From assembly GCF_003013475.1 (NCBI RefSeq), contig NZ_PXZO01000019.1:1-64000 (forward strand): a DNA stretch of 64,000 nt, in the 5' to 3' direction. Source of the DNA: Brevibacillus porteri (GTDB lineage Bacteria > Bacillota > Bacilli > Brevibacillales > Brevibacillaceae). The notes beneath the pieces were generated by a model, which was given only the letters and a program-made list of their open reading frames with translations, was not told where the DNA came from and made no database searches. Position 1 is the first letter of the stretch. Each line of letters begins with the position of its first letter. Made by a program: the position numbers and the translations under genes. Of this stretch, positions 25,158-35,054 are shown piece by piece.

Positions 25158-25784
25158 GTGACTACCCAGAAAAAAGCCGAAGCAAAACAGGCATTTTTGA
25201 TTGAGCAAGCGACTGCTTGTCTGGCTGAAAAAGGGTATGCACATGTTTCCTTGCGCGACATAGCCAAGGAATCTGGCGTCTCACTTGGCATTCTGCATTA
25301 TTACTTCGCAAGCAAAGAAGAGCTTTTGCTCGCTGTCATCTCTAGCTACAAAGGACGTTTCATGGAAGAGTTGGAACGCGAAGTGATCGCAGCTCCATCT
25401 GGTGAATGGTCAGCAGCTCTAGCTCGTGTCTTGTGCCGGAGTCTACAAGAGGATCGGAAGCTGCATCGGCTCTGGTATGACTTGCAGGTACAGGCCATGT
25501 ACGTTCCTGCGTTTGGTGAGCAGGTAAAAGTCATTCGGTCCCGTCTGCATCAGCTCATCTCTCGTATGCTCGTACGGTTGCAGCGCGAAGAACAATCCTC
25601 ATTGACCATCGACGAAGACTCCGCAATCTCCCTCATTTACTCTGCAATCGACGGATTCCTTTTTCAATTTTTGCTCGATGAGTCACAGAAGCCGGAAGAA
25701 GCGATTGCCCGTTTTGAACAGACCTTTGCCTATTTGATGCATACACTCTTCTCTTCAGAATCTTTATCTCCTAAATCGAGGTGA
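25158..25784 (+). CDS. TetR/AcrR-family repressor
   Basis: A 208-residue TetR regulator. The helix-turn-helix is VSLRDIAKESGVSLGILHYYFASKEELL near residues 31-58; the C-terminal ligand domain is helical. It starts with GTG after an AGAGGTG site. The aldehyde dehydrogenase gene begins three bases after its stop, so it most likely regulates its own operon in response to a substrate of that enzyme. Confidence 0.88.
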   Translation: MTTQKKAEAKQAFLIEQATACLAEKGYAHVSLRDIAKESGVSLGILHYYFASKEELLLAVISSYKGRFMEELEREVIAAPSGEWSAALARVLCRSLQEDRKLHRLWYDLQVQAMYVPAFGEQVKVIRSRLHQLISRMLVRLQREEQSSLTIDEDSAISLIYSAIDGFLFQFLLDESQKPEEAIARFEQTFAYLMHTLFSSESLSPKSR

Positions 25785-25787
25785 ATC

Positions 25788-27320
25788 ATGATGGCAATCA
25801 TGTCCATGCAAAATCCCGCCACTGGAGAGCTGCTTGGTTCTTTACAGGAAGCGACTCCAGAACAAGTAGAAGACGCGATGGCACTTGCGCGTCTCGCCTT
25901 TCCAGCTTGGTCCACTACATCGTTGGCTGAGCGTCTGGACTACTTGACACGGTTGCGGCACTATTTAGTCGATCACGGCGAAGAAATCGCCCGAAAAATT
26001 AGTGAGGCTACCGGAAAAGTTACATTGGAAGCGTACATGACCGAAATTTTCGTCACTGTCGACACGATTCGGTTTTATGAAAAACATGCTTATCAGATGC
26101 TTGCCGATCAGCCGGTACCAACCTCCCTCGTGCTGTGGCCGAAGAAATCGTTTATCCACTACAAGCCGATGGGTGTCGTCGCGGTTATCTCTCCGTGGAA
26201 TTATCCGTTTCAGCTTGCCGTCATTCCCGTATTATCTGCCCTCGTAGCAGGCAATACCGTTATTTTAAAACCTTCCGAGGTGACTGCTTCTACCGGACTG
26301 CTCATTGAAGAGGTGTTTTCCGCTGTTTCTATGCCGGATGGAGTCGTTACCGTTCTGCATGGAGGACGCGAAGCTGGACAGGCGCTGGTAGCTGCTCGCC
26401 CAGATAAAATCTTTTTCACAGGCTCTGTCGCGACAGGCAAAAAAATTATGGCGGCAGCATCGGAGCATTTGATCCCGGTAGAACTGGAGCTAGGCGGAAA
26501 AGACCCGATGATCGTGTTTGAAGACGCTCATCTGGAACGGGCAGCAAATGGCGCGGTATGGGGGGCTTTTACGAACTCCGGGCAGGTATGTATGTCTGTT
26601 GAACGGCTTTTTGTCCATGAAAGGGTCTATCCTGAATTTCTCAAGCTGGTCACTGAAAAGACAAAAGCATTGCGCCAAAGTTATCCGAATCAGGCCGAGG
26701 TCGGTTCGATGACGTCTTCCCAACAAATCGGAATTGTCCGTGAGCATGTGAACGAAGCACTGGCTGCGGGCGCGACAACAGTCACCGGAGGACTCCCTTC
26801 CTCTGACAGCATGTATATCGCGCCGACCATTCTCACAAACGTGACATCTGACATGAAAATCATGCGGGAAGAGACCTTTGGTCCGGTATTGCCGATCATG
26901 ACTTTTGCCACCGAAGAGGAGGCTGTCCGCTTGGCTAACAGCTCACCGTACGGACTGAATGCCTCGGTATGGTCAGCCGATAAAACAAAAGCGGATCGCG
27001 TAGCTCGTCAGCTCGAAAGCGGCAATGTGTGTATCAATGACGTCATTATCAGCTACGCCAATCCCCATCTGCCTTTTGGCGGGGTCAAACAGAGTGGCAT
27101 CGGTCGTTATCGCGGACCTTCGGGATTGCAAGCCTTTACGCACAGCATCTCTGTCATCCATGATCCGGGCAAACGCAAGCGTGAGTTCAATTGGTATCCG
27201 TATACGAAAGATCAGGAGCTCACCTTTGTTGGATTGACGAACCTCTTGTACGGCAAGCTCCAAAATGTAAATCGTCGGACTTTGGGGGCGATCTGGCGCG
27301 AATTCAAGCGTCTGTTCTAA
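25788..27320 (+). CDS. NAD(P)-dependent aldehyde dehydrogenase
   Basis: A 510-residue aldehyde dehydrogenase. The catalytic Cys is in NSGQVCMS and the general-base Glu in LELGGKDP; the Asn of SPWNYPF and the coenzyme loop FTGSVATG are also present. The C-terminal hydrophobic and basic tail (VGLTNLLYGKLQNVNRRT) resembles membrane-associated fatty or aromatic aldehyde dehydrogenases. It is the second gene of a TetR-controlled operon, consistent with aldehyde detoxification. Confidence 0.88.
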   Translation: MMAIMSMQNPATGELLGSLQEATPEQVEDAMALARLAFPAWSTTSLAERLDYLTRLRHYLVDHGEEIARKISEATGKVTLEAYMTEIFVTVDTIRFYEKHAYQMLADQPVPTSLVLWPKKSFIHYKPMGVVAVISPWNYPFQLAVIPVLSALVAGNTVILKPSEVTASTGLLIEEVFSAVSMPDGVVTVLHGGREAGQALVAARPDKIFFTGSVATGKKIMAAASEHLIPVELELGGKDPMIVFEDAHLERAANGAVWGAFTNSGQVCMSVERLFVHERVYPEFLKLVTEKTKALRQSYPNQAEVGSMTSSQQIGIVREHVNEALAAGATTVTGGLPSSDSMYIAPTILTNVTSDMKIMREETFGPVLPIMTFATEEEAVRLANSSPYGLNASVWSADKTKADRVARQLESGNVCINDVIISYANPHLPFGGVKQSGIGRYRGPSGLQAFTHSISVIHDPGKRKREFNWYPYTKDQELTFVGLTNLLYGKLQNVNRRTLGAIWREFKRLF

Positions 27321-27343
27321 CCACGCCGGAATGCTATCGCTCC

Positions 27344-28462
27344 TTATTTCAGTGTGCCAAAACCGACGATATCCACATGAACCTTAACGTTGATTTTCGC
27401 TTTTGTATAAAGGGCGAGACCCGTTTGCCGTGTCCATTTGCCATAATATCTTTGGCGAATGCTCTCCTCGAGCTGCGCCGGGTCGACCCCTTGCTTTTGA
27501 AAACGTACCAGCATATCCACGCTTTCCTTTTTGATTCTTTTCTCAAGCTCTTGAACCATGGTCCGAAATTGAGCCCGCTTCTCCAAATCCTTGCTGCCTG
27601 AATAGCCCACCAGCATCCCTCTTACCCGAAGCTCGATGTTGATGACAGGCTTTTTCAGGCTGCCTTTGCTTCTTACCTTCGTGTTTGCTCGCACAAAATC
27701 GAAGACGACCTTTTCCGTTTGTTTTTTACCTGTCTTCGTCTCGTGCTGGAACTCGAAGCTCATACGGGGCAAGCGTTCTCTTCCCAAAAACCCCTGAATC
27801 AGCTTCCCCTCTCGCTGCGTGTACATTCCGATCATCCTGTCTACTCGAAAAAGAGCCGCCTTGATGATCTGAATCTCTCCGTTGCTGTGAATGAGATAAG
27901 GAAGATTGGGGTCCATCGTGTTGCTGGTCATCATAAAAACAAAATCGTGAATGGTCGAGAAAGACGAAAAGGCCGTTTCCACTCGCGGACGAAGCAAGTT
28001 GTTCAAATACGTGTTGATTTCCGGCCTGTGGTTATAGGTTCCTTTGATGACATCTTTCGCTTTTCCTTTTACGACGGCAATGTATACATTTTCTCCTACA
28101 ATAGGATTGCGATAGAGATCAAGGATGACTTTTCCGATCCCTACTTTGCGGGCGTATTCTTCACTGAACAAAATCACACGCAATTGCGAGAGGGACATGG
28201 TCCTCTCTGCTTTTGTTGCGAGATTCAGCATTGCCTCGCTCGTCATCGAGGCATGAGTCGAGTACACCTGTGTCGATTCCTTATTTTTGGAGGGAACCGG
28301 TACCGCTACGGTGATATCTATCTTTTCACGATCCACATAATCGAAGCCCATAACCCCAATCATGGCCATGTCTTCCAGTGCCGGCCGTTCGAGTTCACGC
28401 CCACAACCGCAAAGGCTGAGCAAGAGGATAACCGAAACAATGAGCCAGCTCGCCCTCTTCAT
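27344..28462 (-). CDS. GerC-type germinant receptor lipoprotein
   Basis: A 372-residue Ger(x)C protein, the lipoprotein subunit of a GerA-family germinant receptor in the spore inner membrane. The signal peptide ends in a lipobox around LLSLCGC. Family sequence such as IGVMGFDYVDREKIDITVAVPVP follows. It is the last gene of a gerA-type operon; its ATG overlaps the stop of the B-subunit gene by four bases. Confidence 0.9.
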   Translation of the reverse strand: MKRASWLIVSVILLLSLCGCGRELERPALEDMAMIGVMGFDYVDREKIDITVAVPVPSKNKESTQVYSTHASMTSEAMLNLATKAERTMSLSQLRVILFSEEYARKVGIGKVILDLYRNPIVGENVYIAVVKGKAKDVIKGTYNHRPEINTYLNNLLRPRVETAFSSFSTIHDFVFMMTSNTMDPNLPYLIHSNGEIQIIKAALFRVDRMIGMYTQREGKLIQGFLGRERLPRMSFEFQHETKTGKKQTEKVVFDFVRANTKVRSKGSLKKPVINIELRVRGMLVGYSGSKDLEKRAQFRTMVQELEKRIKKESVDMLVRFQKQGVDPAQLEESIRQRYYGKWTRQTGLALYTKAKINVKVHVDIVGFGTLK

Positions 28463-29547
28463 GATACTCGCTCTCCTCTACCAAACCTCAAGGAATGCAG
28501 CAATAACAAAAAAATCGGCCACAAGATCAATCCATAGGCCATATAAACAGTCACCTTGTCATAAATGTAGCGTTGTTTTTCTACAGATAATGGCCCCACA
28601 ATGAATAGAAACGAAATGATTGTCGGTACAAGTAGATGCCACAGCCTTGTCTTTTCTGCCATTTCTTCAAGACCAGTACGCGCAACCCACAAATAACCCG
28701 TACTCGTGCTGAGAATAAGGAAGACCCAGAGACCAATCCCGAGATTTTCGATCCGCTCCAAAAAAGACAGCTCTACAGCCTTAAACAAATTCAAAATGGG
28801 ATAAATGAGATTGTCCATTTGCCATTCGGAAAAATAAGACACACTCGTGAGCAGAATCATGACGTACAAAAAAACAACGATCCATACCCCAATCAGCACA
28901 TGCTTGTGTGCCTTGTTCTTCTCTTGGATATATGGATAAAAAAACAAGACCACTTCATACCCAAGCATGCTCGCGTAAGAATTGTGAACCGTTTCGGCTA
29001 TACTGCGCCAATCTGTATGAAAAAGAGGAAAAATATGCATCATTCCTCCCTTTTGAAATCCGTACGGCAAAAGAAAAATCATCCAGCCCGTAAAAAAGAA
29101 CGTTAGCAGGCAAAAACGTGCAATCAATTTGATGCCGCCATTTGTAATGTAGACCATGACTAATGTCAATCCAAGCAACGGCAATGTGACAGTCTGATTG
29201 TTCAGCATGGAGGTTTGCACCAGCCTGATATATCCTTCATTCGCAGTAGATACATTCAGAATGGCGTAGACGATAATCAGGATATTGAAACAGCCTCCCA
29301 GCCATTTTCCCAACAGCTTTTCGTGAATCCGAAAAAGATTATCCTCTGGATAGCGACGGCACAAGGCCATCATCGGGATTAGCGTTAAGCTGACGATGCA
29401 TCCCAGCAAAATCGGAGACCACCACAGATTGTAGCCCATTTTGCTCGCATGATGAGCCAGTCCAAGTAAATTAACCCCTACCATCGTATTCATAATCAAT
29501 CCGATTACCAGGATCGGATTCAGGCTGTGAATTCTCCCTCTATCCAT
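28459..29547 (-). CDS. GerB-type germinant receptor permease subunit
   Basis: A 362-residue integral membrane protein with about ten predicted helices, of the spore germination GerAB/APC-like family. It forms the germinant-binding subunit of a GerA-type receptor together with the A and C subunits. Gene order A-B-C is complete; it follows the A-subunit gene after five bases. The germinant cannot be predicted. Confidence 0.9.
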   Translation of the reverse strand: MDRGRIHSLNPILVIGLIMNTMVGVNLLGLAHHASKMGYNLWWSPILLGCIVSLTLIPMMALCRRYPEDNLFRIHEKLLGKWLGGCFNILIIVYAILNVSTANEGYIRLVQTSMLNNQTVTLPLLGLTLVMVYITNGGIKLIARFCLLTFFFTGWMIFLLPYGFQKGGMMHIFPLFHTDWRSIAETVHNSYASMLGYEVVLFFYPYIQEKNKAHKHVLIGVWIVVFLYVMILLTSVSYFSEWQMDNLIYPILNLFKAVELSFLERIENLGIGLWVFLILSTSTGYLWVARTGLEEMAEKTRLWHLLVPTIISFLFIVGPLSVEKQRYIYDKVTVYMAYGLILWPIFLLLLHSLRFGRGERVS

Positions 29548-29552
29548 CTACC

Positions 29553-31055
29553 CTAGTCCTCCCCAACTGGCCGGACATGCTTTTGCTTTGCCCGGGACAT
29601 GCGGTTGCGATTGACGATAAACCTTAATGGTGCACGTACCAGACTATTCATCAAATCAGTCCATTGACGCGGAACCCCCGGAGCCATGTACGGCGTCCCG
29701 AGTGAAGTCAGATTGAGCAAGTGCGCGAATAAAAACGCCAGTGCCAGTATCTGGCCGTACATGCCCAATACACCTGCCATCAAGATGAAACCATAGCGAA
29801 CGAGCCGAATCGCATTACTCATCAAAAAATTGGGTGGCACAAAAGAAAGCAGTGCCGATACAGAAACAAGGACGATCAAGATATTACTGGCTAACCCCGC
29901 TTGTACAGACGCTGTCCCGATCACGATACCGCCAACGATACCGATGGTCTGGCCGATTTTAGTCGGCATGCGTATCCCCGCTTCCCGCAGGATCTCGATG
30001 ACAAGCTCAATAATGAGCACCTCGATCACAGGCGGAAATGGCACCCGGCTGCGCGATTCAGACAAAATTGTCAGTAAAGCGGGGGGAAGCATTTCCGGAT
30101 GATACGTCAAGACAGAGACGTAACTGGATGTGAGCATAATAGTGATAAATAAACCGAAAAAGCGAATCATCCGCAGCAGGCTCGCCGTTGACCATCGATT
30201 ATAAAAGTCTTCAGGGCTACTAAACATCTCCAGAAAGGAAGTCGGGCAGATCGCGGCATCCGGACTGCCATCCAGCATGATCACGATCCTGCCGTCCAAC
30301 AAAGCTGCTGTTGCATTGTCAGGCCGACCCGTCAAGCCAAACTGCGGGAACGGAGAGTATGGCTTGTCCTCCAGCATTTGCTTCAATATAGGCATCCCGA
30401 CAAATCCGTGGTAAATGACATTGTCGATCCTTTTTTTCACGCGCTCCACATTTTCCGCGTTCGCGATATTGTCCAAATAAATCACAGCTACCTTGTTCTG
30501 TGCCTGGGTACCAATCGTGTAGCTCGATACTTTCAGATGAGGCGTAGCCAGTCTTCTCCGAAGCAAAGACAAATTGATCTCCAGCATTTCAACAAAGGAG
30601 TCTTGCGGTCCAAGGACGGTCGCCTCCGTCTCGGATTTCGTAATGGAACGATGCGCGACCTGAAATGTATTCACATGCAGAATGAGGTCTCTTTCCAGGA
30701 AAAACAAGATGGTATGACCGCGTAGCAAGTTACTCATCAACGTCTCCATATCGTCAAGAAGACATTCCTGAGAGAAAGGAAGCGCCTGCATCGGATCTCT
30801 ACCATCGGAACGCTGCAACGGAAGAAAGACATTCTCATAAATCTGGGACACATCCACCAGCGTATCGAGAAAAAAAACGTGTACCTCTTCGTCATTCATC
30901 TTCAATGACAAGCTACTGAGGTCATCCACGTTTTGCATGCATTGTTTTACCATATCGGGTGTAATTTGTTCGCTTCGCCGCGCTTGAACCGAACCGATGC
31001 GCCGCTTTGCTTGTATGGCCTGTACTTGCGCTCTCCACCAATCAGTCGGCTTCAC
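29553..31055 (-). CDS. GerA-type germinant receptor A subunit
   Basis: A 500-residue GerAA-family protein: a soluble N-terminal domain of about 280 residues and a membrane domain with several helices (from LLRMIRFFGLFITIML on). Family motifs include LDGRIVIMLDGSPDAAICPTSF. A subunits form the ion-conducting part of the receptor. The start is a GTG after AGGGGGGATC. It heads the operon, next to the riboflavin operon terminator. Confidence 0.9.
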   Translation of the reverse strand: MKPTDWWRAQVQAIQAKRRIGSVQARRSEQITPDMVKQCMQNVDDLSSLSLKMNDEEVHVFFLDTLVDVSQIYENVFLPLQRSDGRDPMQALPFSQECLLDDMETLMSNLLRGHTILFFLERDLILHVNTFQVAHRSITKSETEATVLGPQDSFVEMLEINLSLLRRRLATPHLKVSSYTIGTQAQNKVAVIYLDNIANAENVERVKKRIDNVIYHGFVGMPILKQMLEDKPYSPFPQFGLTGRPDNATAALLDGRIVIMLDGSPDAAICPTSFLEMFSSPEDFYNRWSTASLLRMIRFFGLFITIMLTSSYVSVLTYHPEMLPPALLTILSESRSRVPFPPVIEVLIIELVIEILREAGIRMPTKIGQTIGIVGGIVIGTASVQAGLASNILIVLVSVSALLSFVPPNFLMSNAIRLVRYGFILMAGVLGMYGQILALAFLFAHLLNLTSLGTPYMAPGVPRQWTDLMNSLVRAPLRFIVNRNRMSRAKQKHVRPVGED

Positions 31056-31089
31056 GCTAGATCCCCCCTTTTTTCAGGAAAATCTTTCT

Positions 31090-31119
31090 TACTTTGGCCT
31101 GTCTGTGGTGATTTTATCC
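31090..31119 (-). promoter_or_regulatory. Possible SigG promoter of the ger operon
   Basis: The minus strand reads GGATA, an 18-base spacer and CAAAGTA, a partial match to the forespore SigG pattern (GHATR-N18-CATWMTA). The match is imperfect, but forespore expression is expected for germinant receptors. Confidence 0.3.
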
Positions 31120-31122
31120 AAA

Positions 31123-31155
31123 AAAATAGAAAACGGGAGCCGTAGCCCCCGTTGA
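31123..31155 (-). terminator. Terminator of the riboflavin operon
   Basis: A stem of AACGGG with CCCGTT, extended through GGGCTACGGCTC, is followed on the minus strand by TTTCTATTTTTTT. It lies about 25 bases after the ribH stop. Confidence 0.8.
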
Positions 31156-31179
31156 AACATCTCGTTCCCTATGAAATGA

Positions 31180-31644
31180 TTAAGCGAACTGCTTAGATAA
31201 ATTAGCCATTTCGATCGCTGCCGTTGCTGCTTCCCAGCCTTTGTTGCCTGCTTTTGTTCCCGCTCGCTCGATGGCTTGCTCGATATTGTCTGTCGTCAAA
31301 ACACCGAAAATAACGGGTATCCCAGTCGATAGCGATAAGGACGCAACTCCTTTTGCGGTCTCATTGCAGACGTAATCGAAGTGCGGAGTGGAGCCACGAA
31401 TGACAGCTCCCAATGTAACAACCGCATCATAGCGACCGGATTCTGCCATTTTTTTAGCGATCAACGGAATTTCAAATGCCCCCGGTACCCAAGCCACGTC
31501 TACCTGCTCATCTTCTACACCATGACGCTTCAAGGCATCGAGAGCCCCTCCGACCAGCTTGCTTACGATCAATTCGTTAAAGCGTCCTGCCACGATCCCT
31601 ACACGCAAACCTGTTCCAACCAAATGTCCTTCGAATGTTCTCAT
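31180..31644 (-). CDS. ribH: 6,7-dimethyl-8-ribityllumazine synthase
   Basis: A 154-residue lumazine synthase, the beta subunit of the riboflavin synthase system. Motifs [27 protein letters not shown] and [14 protein letters not shown] are typical; the His in TPHFDYV is catalytic. It joins 5-amino-6-ribitylaminouracil with dihydroxybutanone phosphate. It is the last gene of ribD-ribE-ribBA-ribH. Confidence 0.95.
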   Translation of the reverse strand: MRTFEGHLVGTGLRVGIVAGRFNELIVSKLVGGALDALKRHGVEDEQVDVAWVPGAFEIPLIAKKMAESGRYDAVVTLGAVIRGSTPHFDYVCNETAKGVASLSLSTGIPVIFGVLTTDNIEQAIERAGTKAGNKGWEAATAAIEMANLSKQFA

Positions 31645-31659
31645 GCTTATTCCCTCTCC

Positions 31660-32859
31660 TTATCCGTGCAGATGAAGCAGGTGACCCAGCTTCTCTTGTT
31701 TTGTTGATAGGTACTGTTTGTTGTGCAGATGCTCCGGCATTTGAAGCGGCACCCGTTCTTCTACGGTTAATCCGTAACCGATAAGCCCGCGGATTTTTCG
31801 TGGGTTGTTAGTCAAAAGCCGCATGCGTTGCACTCCTAAATCTCGCAAAATTTGCGCACCAATACCGTAATCTCGCAGATCAGCGGCGAACCCTAGCTTT
31901 TCATTGGCCTCAACGGTATCCAAGCCTTCCTCCTGCAGCTTGTAGGCACGCAGCTTATTAATCAAGCCAATGCCTCTGCCCTCTTGGCGCATGTACAATA
32001 AAATGCCGCGTCCGTTCGCTTCGATCTGTTCCAATGCAGCGTGCAGCTGTGGACCGCAGTCGCAGCGATGAGAGCCGAAAATATCTCCTGTCAAGCACTC
32101 CGAGTGTACACGAACGAGAATGGGCTCATCCGGTCCGATCTCTCCCTTGATAAGAGCCACATGCTCTTTGCCATCTAGCTCGTTCGTATAGGCCGCCATC
32201 CGAAAATCACCGTAGGCGGTCGGAAGCTGCACTTCGATTTCCCTTTTCACCATCGATTCTGTCCTCATCCGATACGCGATCAAGTCTGCAATCGTAATCA
32301 GCTTGAGATCAAAGCGGCGTGCGATCTCTACCAATTGCGGCAGACGTGCCATGGAGCCATCCTCGTTCATAATTTCGCAAATGACTCCCGCCGGTTTGCC
32401 CCCCGCCAAGCGAGCCAAATCAACTGCCGCCTCCGTATGTCCCGCTCTGCGCAATACACCGCCAGACTTCGCGATTAACGGAAAAATGTGTCCTGGTCTG
32501 CGGAAATCTTCTGCCGTCTTCTGATCGTCCAGCATCGCCACGACCGTCTGAGAGCGCTCATGAGCGGATATCCCTGTGTGTGTACTCCCTTCATCGATGG
32601 ACACGGTAAAAGCCGTTCCTTGCTTGTCTGTATTGGACTTCACCATCGGATGGAGCTGCAAGCGAGTTGCGTGCTCTTCTGTCACCGGTACGCAAACGAG
32701 TCCTCTCCCATGTGTAACCATGAAGTTAATCATTTCAGGCGTAGCCGCTTCGGCCATGCAGACAAAATCCCCTTCGTTTTCCCGATCCTCATCATCTACC
32801 ACGATGACCGTCTTGCCTTGACGCAAATCTTCCAATGCTTCTTCTATGCGATGAAACAT
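31660..32859 (-). CDS. ribBA: Bifunctional DHBP synthase / GTP cyclohydrolase II
   Basis: A 399-residue fusion. The N-terminal half is 3,4-dihydroxy-2-butanone 4-phosphate synthase ([25 protein letters not shown]). The C-terminal half is GTP cyclohydrolase II, with its zinc site [15 protein letters not shown] and catalytic [11 protein letters not shown]. It supplies both starting branches of riboflavin synthesis. It follows ribE after 16 bases. Confidence 0.95.
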   Translation of the reverse strand: MFHRIEEALEDLRQGKTVIVVDDEDRENEGDFVCMAEAATPEMINFMVTHGRGLVCVPVTEEHATRLQLHPMVKSNTDKQGTAFTVSIDEGSTHTGISAHERSQTVVAMLDDQKTAEDFRRPGHIFPLIAKSGGVLRRAGHTEAAVDLARLAGGKPAGVICEIMNEDGSMARLPQLVEIARRFDLKLITIADLIAYRMRTESMVKREIEVQLPTAYGDFRMAAYTNELDGKEHVALIKGEIGPDEPILVRVHSECLTGDIFGSHRCDCGPQLHAALEQIEANGRGILLYMRQEGRGIGLINKLRAYKLQEEGLDTVEANEKLGFAADLRDYGIGAQILRDLGVQRMRLLTNNPRKIRGLIGYGLTVEERVPLQMPEHLHNKQYLSTKQEKLGHLLHLHG

Positions 32860-32875
32860 GCTTTCTCCCTCCTAC

Positions 32876-33532
32876 TCACGCGAAGCCATTTTCCTGCAAA
32901 AAGGCTAGACTGAGCCCGCCAGATTTCTCTGAACCACTATGGTTTTGATAACCTAACAAACGCTCCACATATTTGCCGATGACATCTGTTTCGAGATTTA
33001 CCAAGTCCCCAGGTCGTCTGTCTGCAAGACTCGTATTCGCCAGCGTATGCGGAATGATCGAAACGGTAAAACCGTTATCGTTTACGTCCACCACGGTGAG
33101 ACTGATGCCGTCTATGCAAATCGATCCACGGGCAATAACATACTTCAACAGTTGCGGTTTGGCCTCCATCCGAAACACAACAGCATTCGCATTCACCTCT
33201 CGTGAAGCAACCATTCCGGTCCCATCTACATGTCCGGAGACGATATGCCCGCCAAAACGGTCCCCTAGCCGCATCGCTCTCTCCAAATTCACTCGCTGTC
33301 CGCTCCGTAATTGCCGCAAGCTCGTCTTGTTCATCGTCTCTGGCATCACATCGACGCTAAACTGACGATTCGTATAAGCAGTAACCGTAAGGCAAATGCC
33401 ATTGACCGAGATACTGTCCCCGAGCTTCACCCCTTCGAGTACCTGCTGTGCGCGGATGACCAGTCGACTCGCCTGCTCGTTCCCTTGAATCGATTCCAAC
33501 ACGCCCACTTCTTCGACCAGTCCCGTGAACAT
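32876..33532 (-). CDS. ribE: Riboflavin synthase alpha subunit
   Basis: A 218-residue riboflavin synthase with two lumazine-binding repeats: MFTGLVEEVG ... SVNGICLTV and ... HVDGTG ... CIDGISLTVVDV. It dismutates two 6,7-dimethyl-8-ribityllumazines to riboflavin. Second gene of the rib operon. Confidence 0.94.
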   Translation of the reverse strand: MFTGLVEEVGVLESIQGNEQASRLVIRAQQVLEGVKLGDSISVNGICLTVTAYTNRQFSVDVMPETMNKTSLRQLRSGQRVNLERAMRLGDRFGGHIVSGHVDGTGMVASREVNANAVVFRMEAKPQLLKYVIARGSICIDGISLTVVDVNDNGFTVSIIPHTLANTSLADRRPGDLVNLETDVIGKYVERLLGYQNHSGSEKSGGLSLAFLQENGFA

Positions 33533-33551
33533 GCTCTCTCCTCCTCACTTG

Positions 33552-34658
33552 CTACGTCTGATCCTCCCATTGTGGGTACCCGATGATTTGTACATCACCT
33601 TTCCCGATCGGTGTGACAGTAACATTTGTCAGCTGTACCGCTTCTCCCATCGTCGCAAAGCCTTGACCACCGAATGGCGAGGGCGCGCCGCTTCCCCCGA
33701 TCAGCTTTAGCGCGATATGGCTCACTACCTTTTGAATCGCTCTCGCCTGCAAAAAGGATCCGTTTACTTCCTGCCCGCCTTCCACTAGCAACGAGGTAAT
33801 CCCCAGCTCTCCCAACGTATCCAGCACCTTTTCCACGCGAATTGGCGCTTCCGTCGTGATGACATTTACTCCTCTTGCCGCAAGCAGCTTCTGCTTTTCC
33901 CTTGGCGCTGCATCTGTCGTAAAGATCCATGTCTTCGTATCTGCATTCTGGACGACGCGGGCATCCAGCGGCGTCCGTAAATGACTGTCCAAAATCACTC
34001 GAACTGGCTGACTTCCAAAACACTGCTCTTCCTGGCGCGCCGTCAACAGTGGGTCATCAGCGAGAATCGTCCCAACCCCAACCAGGATCGCATCGTGCTG
34101 CCTGCGCAGTTCATGCACCTCTGCCCGAGCCTCTGCTCCAGTAATCCACCGACTGTGTCCCGTGAACGAAGCGATTTTCCCATCCAATGTACTGGCCGTC
34201 TTTACCGTCACAAATGGACGTCTGGTCTGGATGTAATGGAAAAAGACTTCATTGAGCGCCTTCGCTTCCTCTTCTCTCACGCCCACCGCCACTTCCATCC
34301 CTGCTGCTCGCAGCATTTCCATTCCTCTTCCCGCCACTAGTGGATTCGGGTCGAGCGTCGCTACAACGACACGACGTACATCAGCTGCGATCAACGCCTC
34401 TGCACACGGCGGTGTTTTCCCGTAGTGACTGCAAGGCTCCAGCGTCACGTACACGGTCGCGCCTTTCGCTTTTTCCCCAGCCATACGCAGTGCGTGCACC
34501 TCAGCATGGGGCTCTCCTGCCCGCAGATGCGCTCCCATTCCCACGATGGTTCCATCCTTCACAATCACAGCTCCGACCATGGGATTCGGGCTGGTTTGGC
34601 CTCTTGCCGATCTTGCCAGTTCCAGCGCCAGATCCATGTACTTGCTGTCCTGTTCCAT
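33552..34658 (-). CDS. ribD: Bifunctional pyrimidine deaminase/reductase
   Basis: A 368-residue RibD. The N-terminal deaminase has the zinc motifs HAEVHAL and EPCSHYGKTPPC; the C-terminal reductase starts at about residue 145 with VTVKTASTLDGKIA. It performs the second and third steps after GTP cyclohydrolase II. The ATG at 34658 follows AAAGGAG by six bases; a longer frame runs into the riboswitch terminator. Expression should be under the two FMN riboswitches upstream. Confidence 0.94.
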   Translation of the reverse strand: MEQDSKYMDLALELARSARGQTSPNPMVGAVIVKDGTIVGMGAHLRAGEPHAEVHALRMAGEKAKGATVYVTLEPCSHYGKTPPCAEALIAADVRRVVVATLDPNPLVAGRGMEMLRAAGMEVAVGVREEEAKALNEVFFHYIQTRRPFVTVKTASTLDGKIASFTGHSRWITGAEARAEVHELRRQHDAILVGVGTILADDPLLTARQEEQCFGSQPVRVILDSHLRTPLDARVVQNADTKTWIFTTDAAPREKQKLLAARGVNVITTEAPIRVEKVLDTLGELGITSLLVEGGQEVNGSFLQARAIQKVVSHIALKLIGGSGAPSPFGGQGFATMGEAVQLTNVTVTPIGKGDVQIIGYPQWEDQT

Positions 34659-34705
34659 ACCGCACTCCTTTCTGTCCAGCATTCCAGCCAAGCACAACGC
34701 AAAAA

Positions 34706-34734
34706 GCCCTTGAAACCTCAAAGCGTTTCAGGGC
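34706..34734 (-). terminator. Riboswitch-controlled terminator 2 (proximal)
   Basis: GCCCTTGAAAC pairs with GTTTCAGGGC; on the minus strand it is followed by TTTTTGCG, about 50 bases before ribD. It is the expression platform of the proximal FMN aptamer. Confidence 0.85.
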
Positions 34735-34798
34735 ATAGGGAAAGAAGCCTTACCTCATCCGTTTTTTGAAAAAAACAAATGAAGAAAGCACAAAAATC

Positions 34799-34930
34799 TT
34801 CTTCCATCCGGACTGTACCGTCGGCTCTGGGTTTTCACCAGATCAGTCGCTGCAAGCGTGGTCAGCGAGTCGCGGGCTCAGACGTACGTACGCCATTACC
34901 GCCGGTCAGGAATTTCACCTTGCCCTGAAG
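34799..34930 (-). ncRNA. FMN riboswitch 2 (RFN element, proximal)
   Basis: The minus strand has the conserved RFN parts in order: AGGGCAAGGTGAAATTCCTG, ACCGGCGGTAATGG, GAGCCCGCGA and CAGTCCGGATGG. FMN binding should favour the terminator at 34706-34734 and lower rib operon expression. It lies about 140 bases upstream of ribD. Confidence 0.93.
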
Positions 34931-34961
34931 ATTGTCGCTATGAAGTTTTATGAAAAATAAA

Positions 34962-34991
34962 AACGCCCATGAATATTATGCTCAGGGCGTT
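34962..34991 (-). terminator. Riboswitch-controlled terminator 1 (distal)
   Basis: AACGCCC (34962-34968) pairs with GGGCGTT (34985-34991); on the minus strand TTTTTATTTTT follows. It lies between the two FMN aptamers and belongs to the distal one. Confidence 0.82.
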
Positions 34992-35054
34992 CAGAAAGAA
35001 GCCTTGTTTCTACCGTTTTTTGAAAAAACAGCGAAACAGGCCGTTCCAAATACC

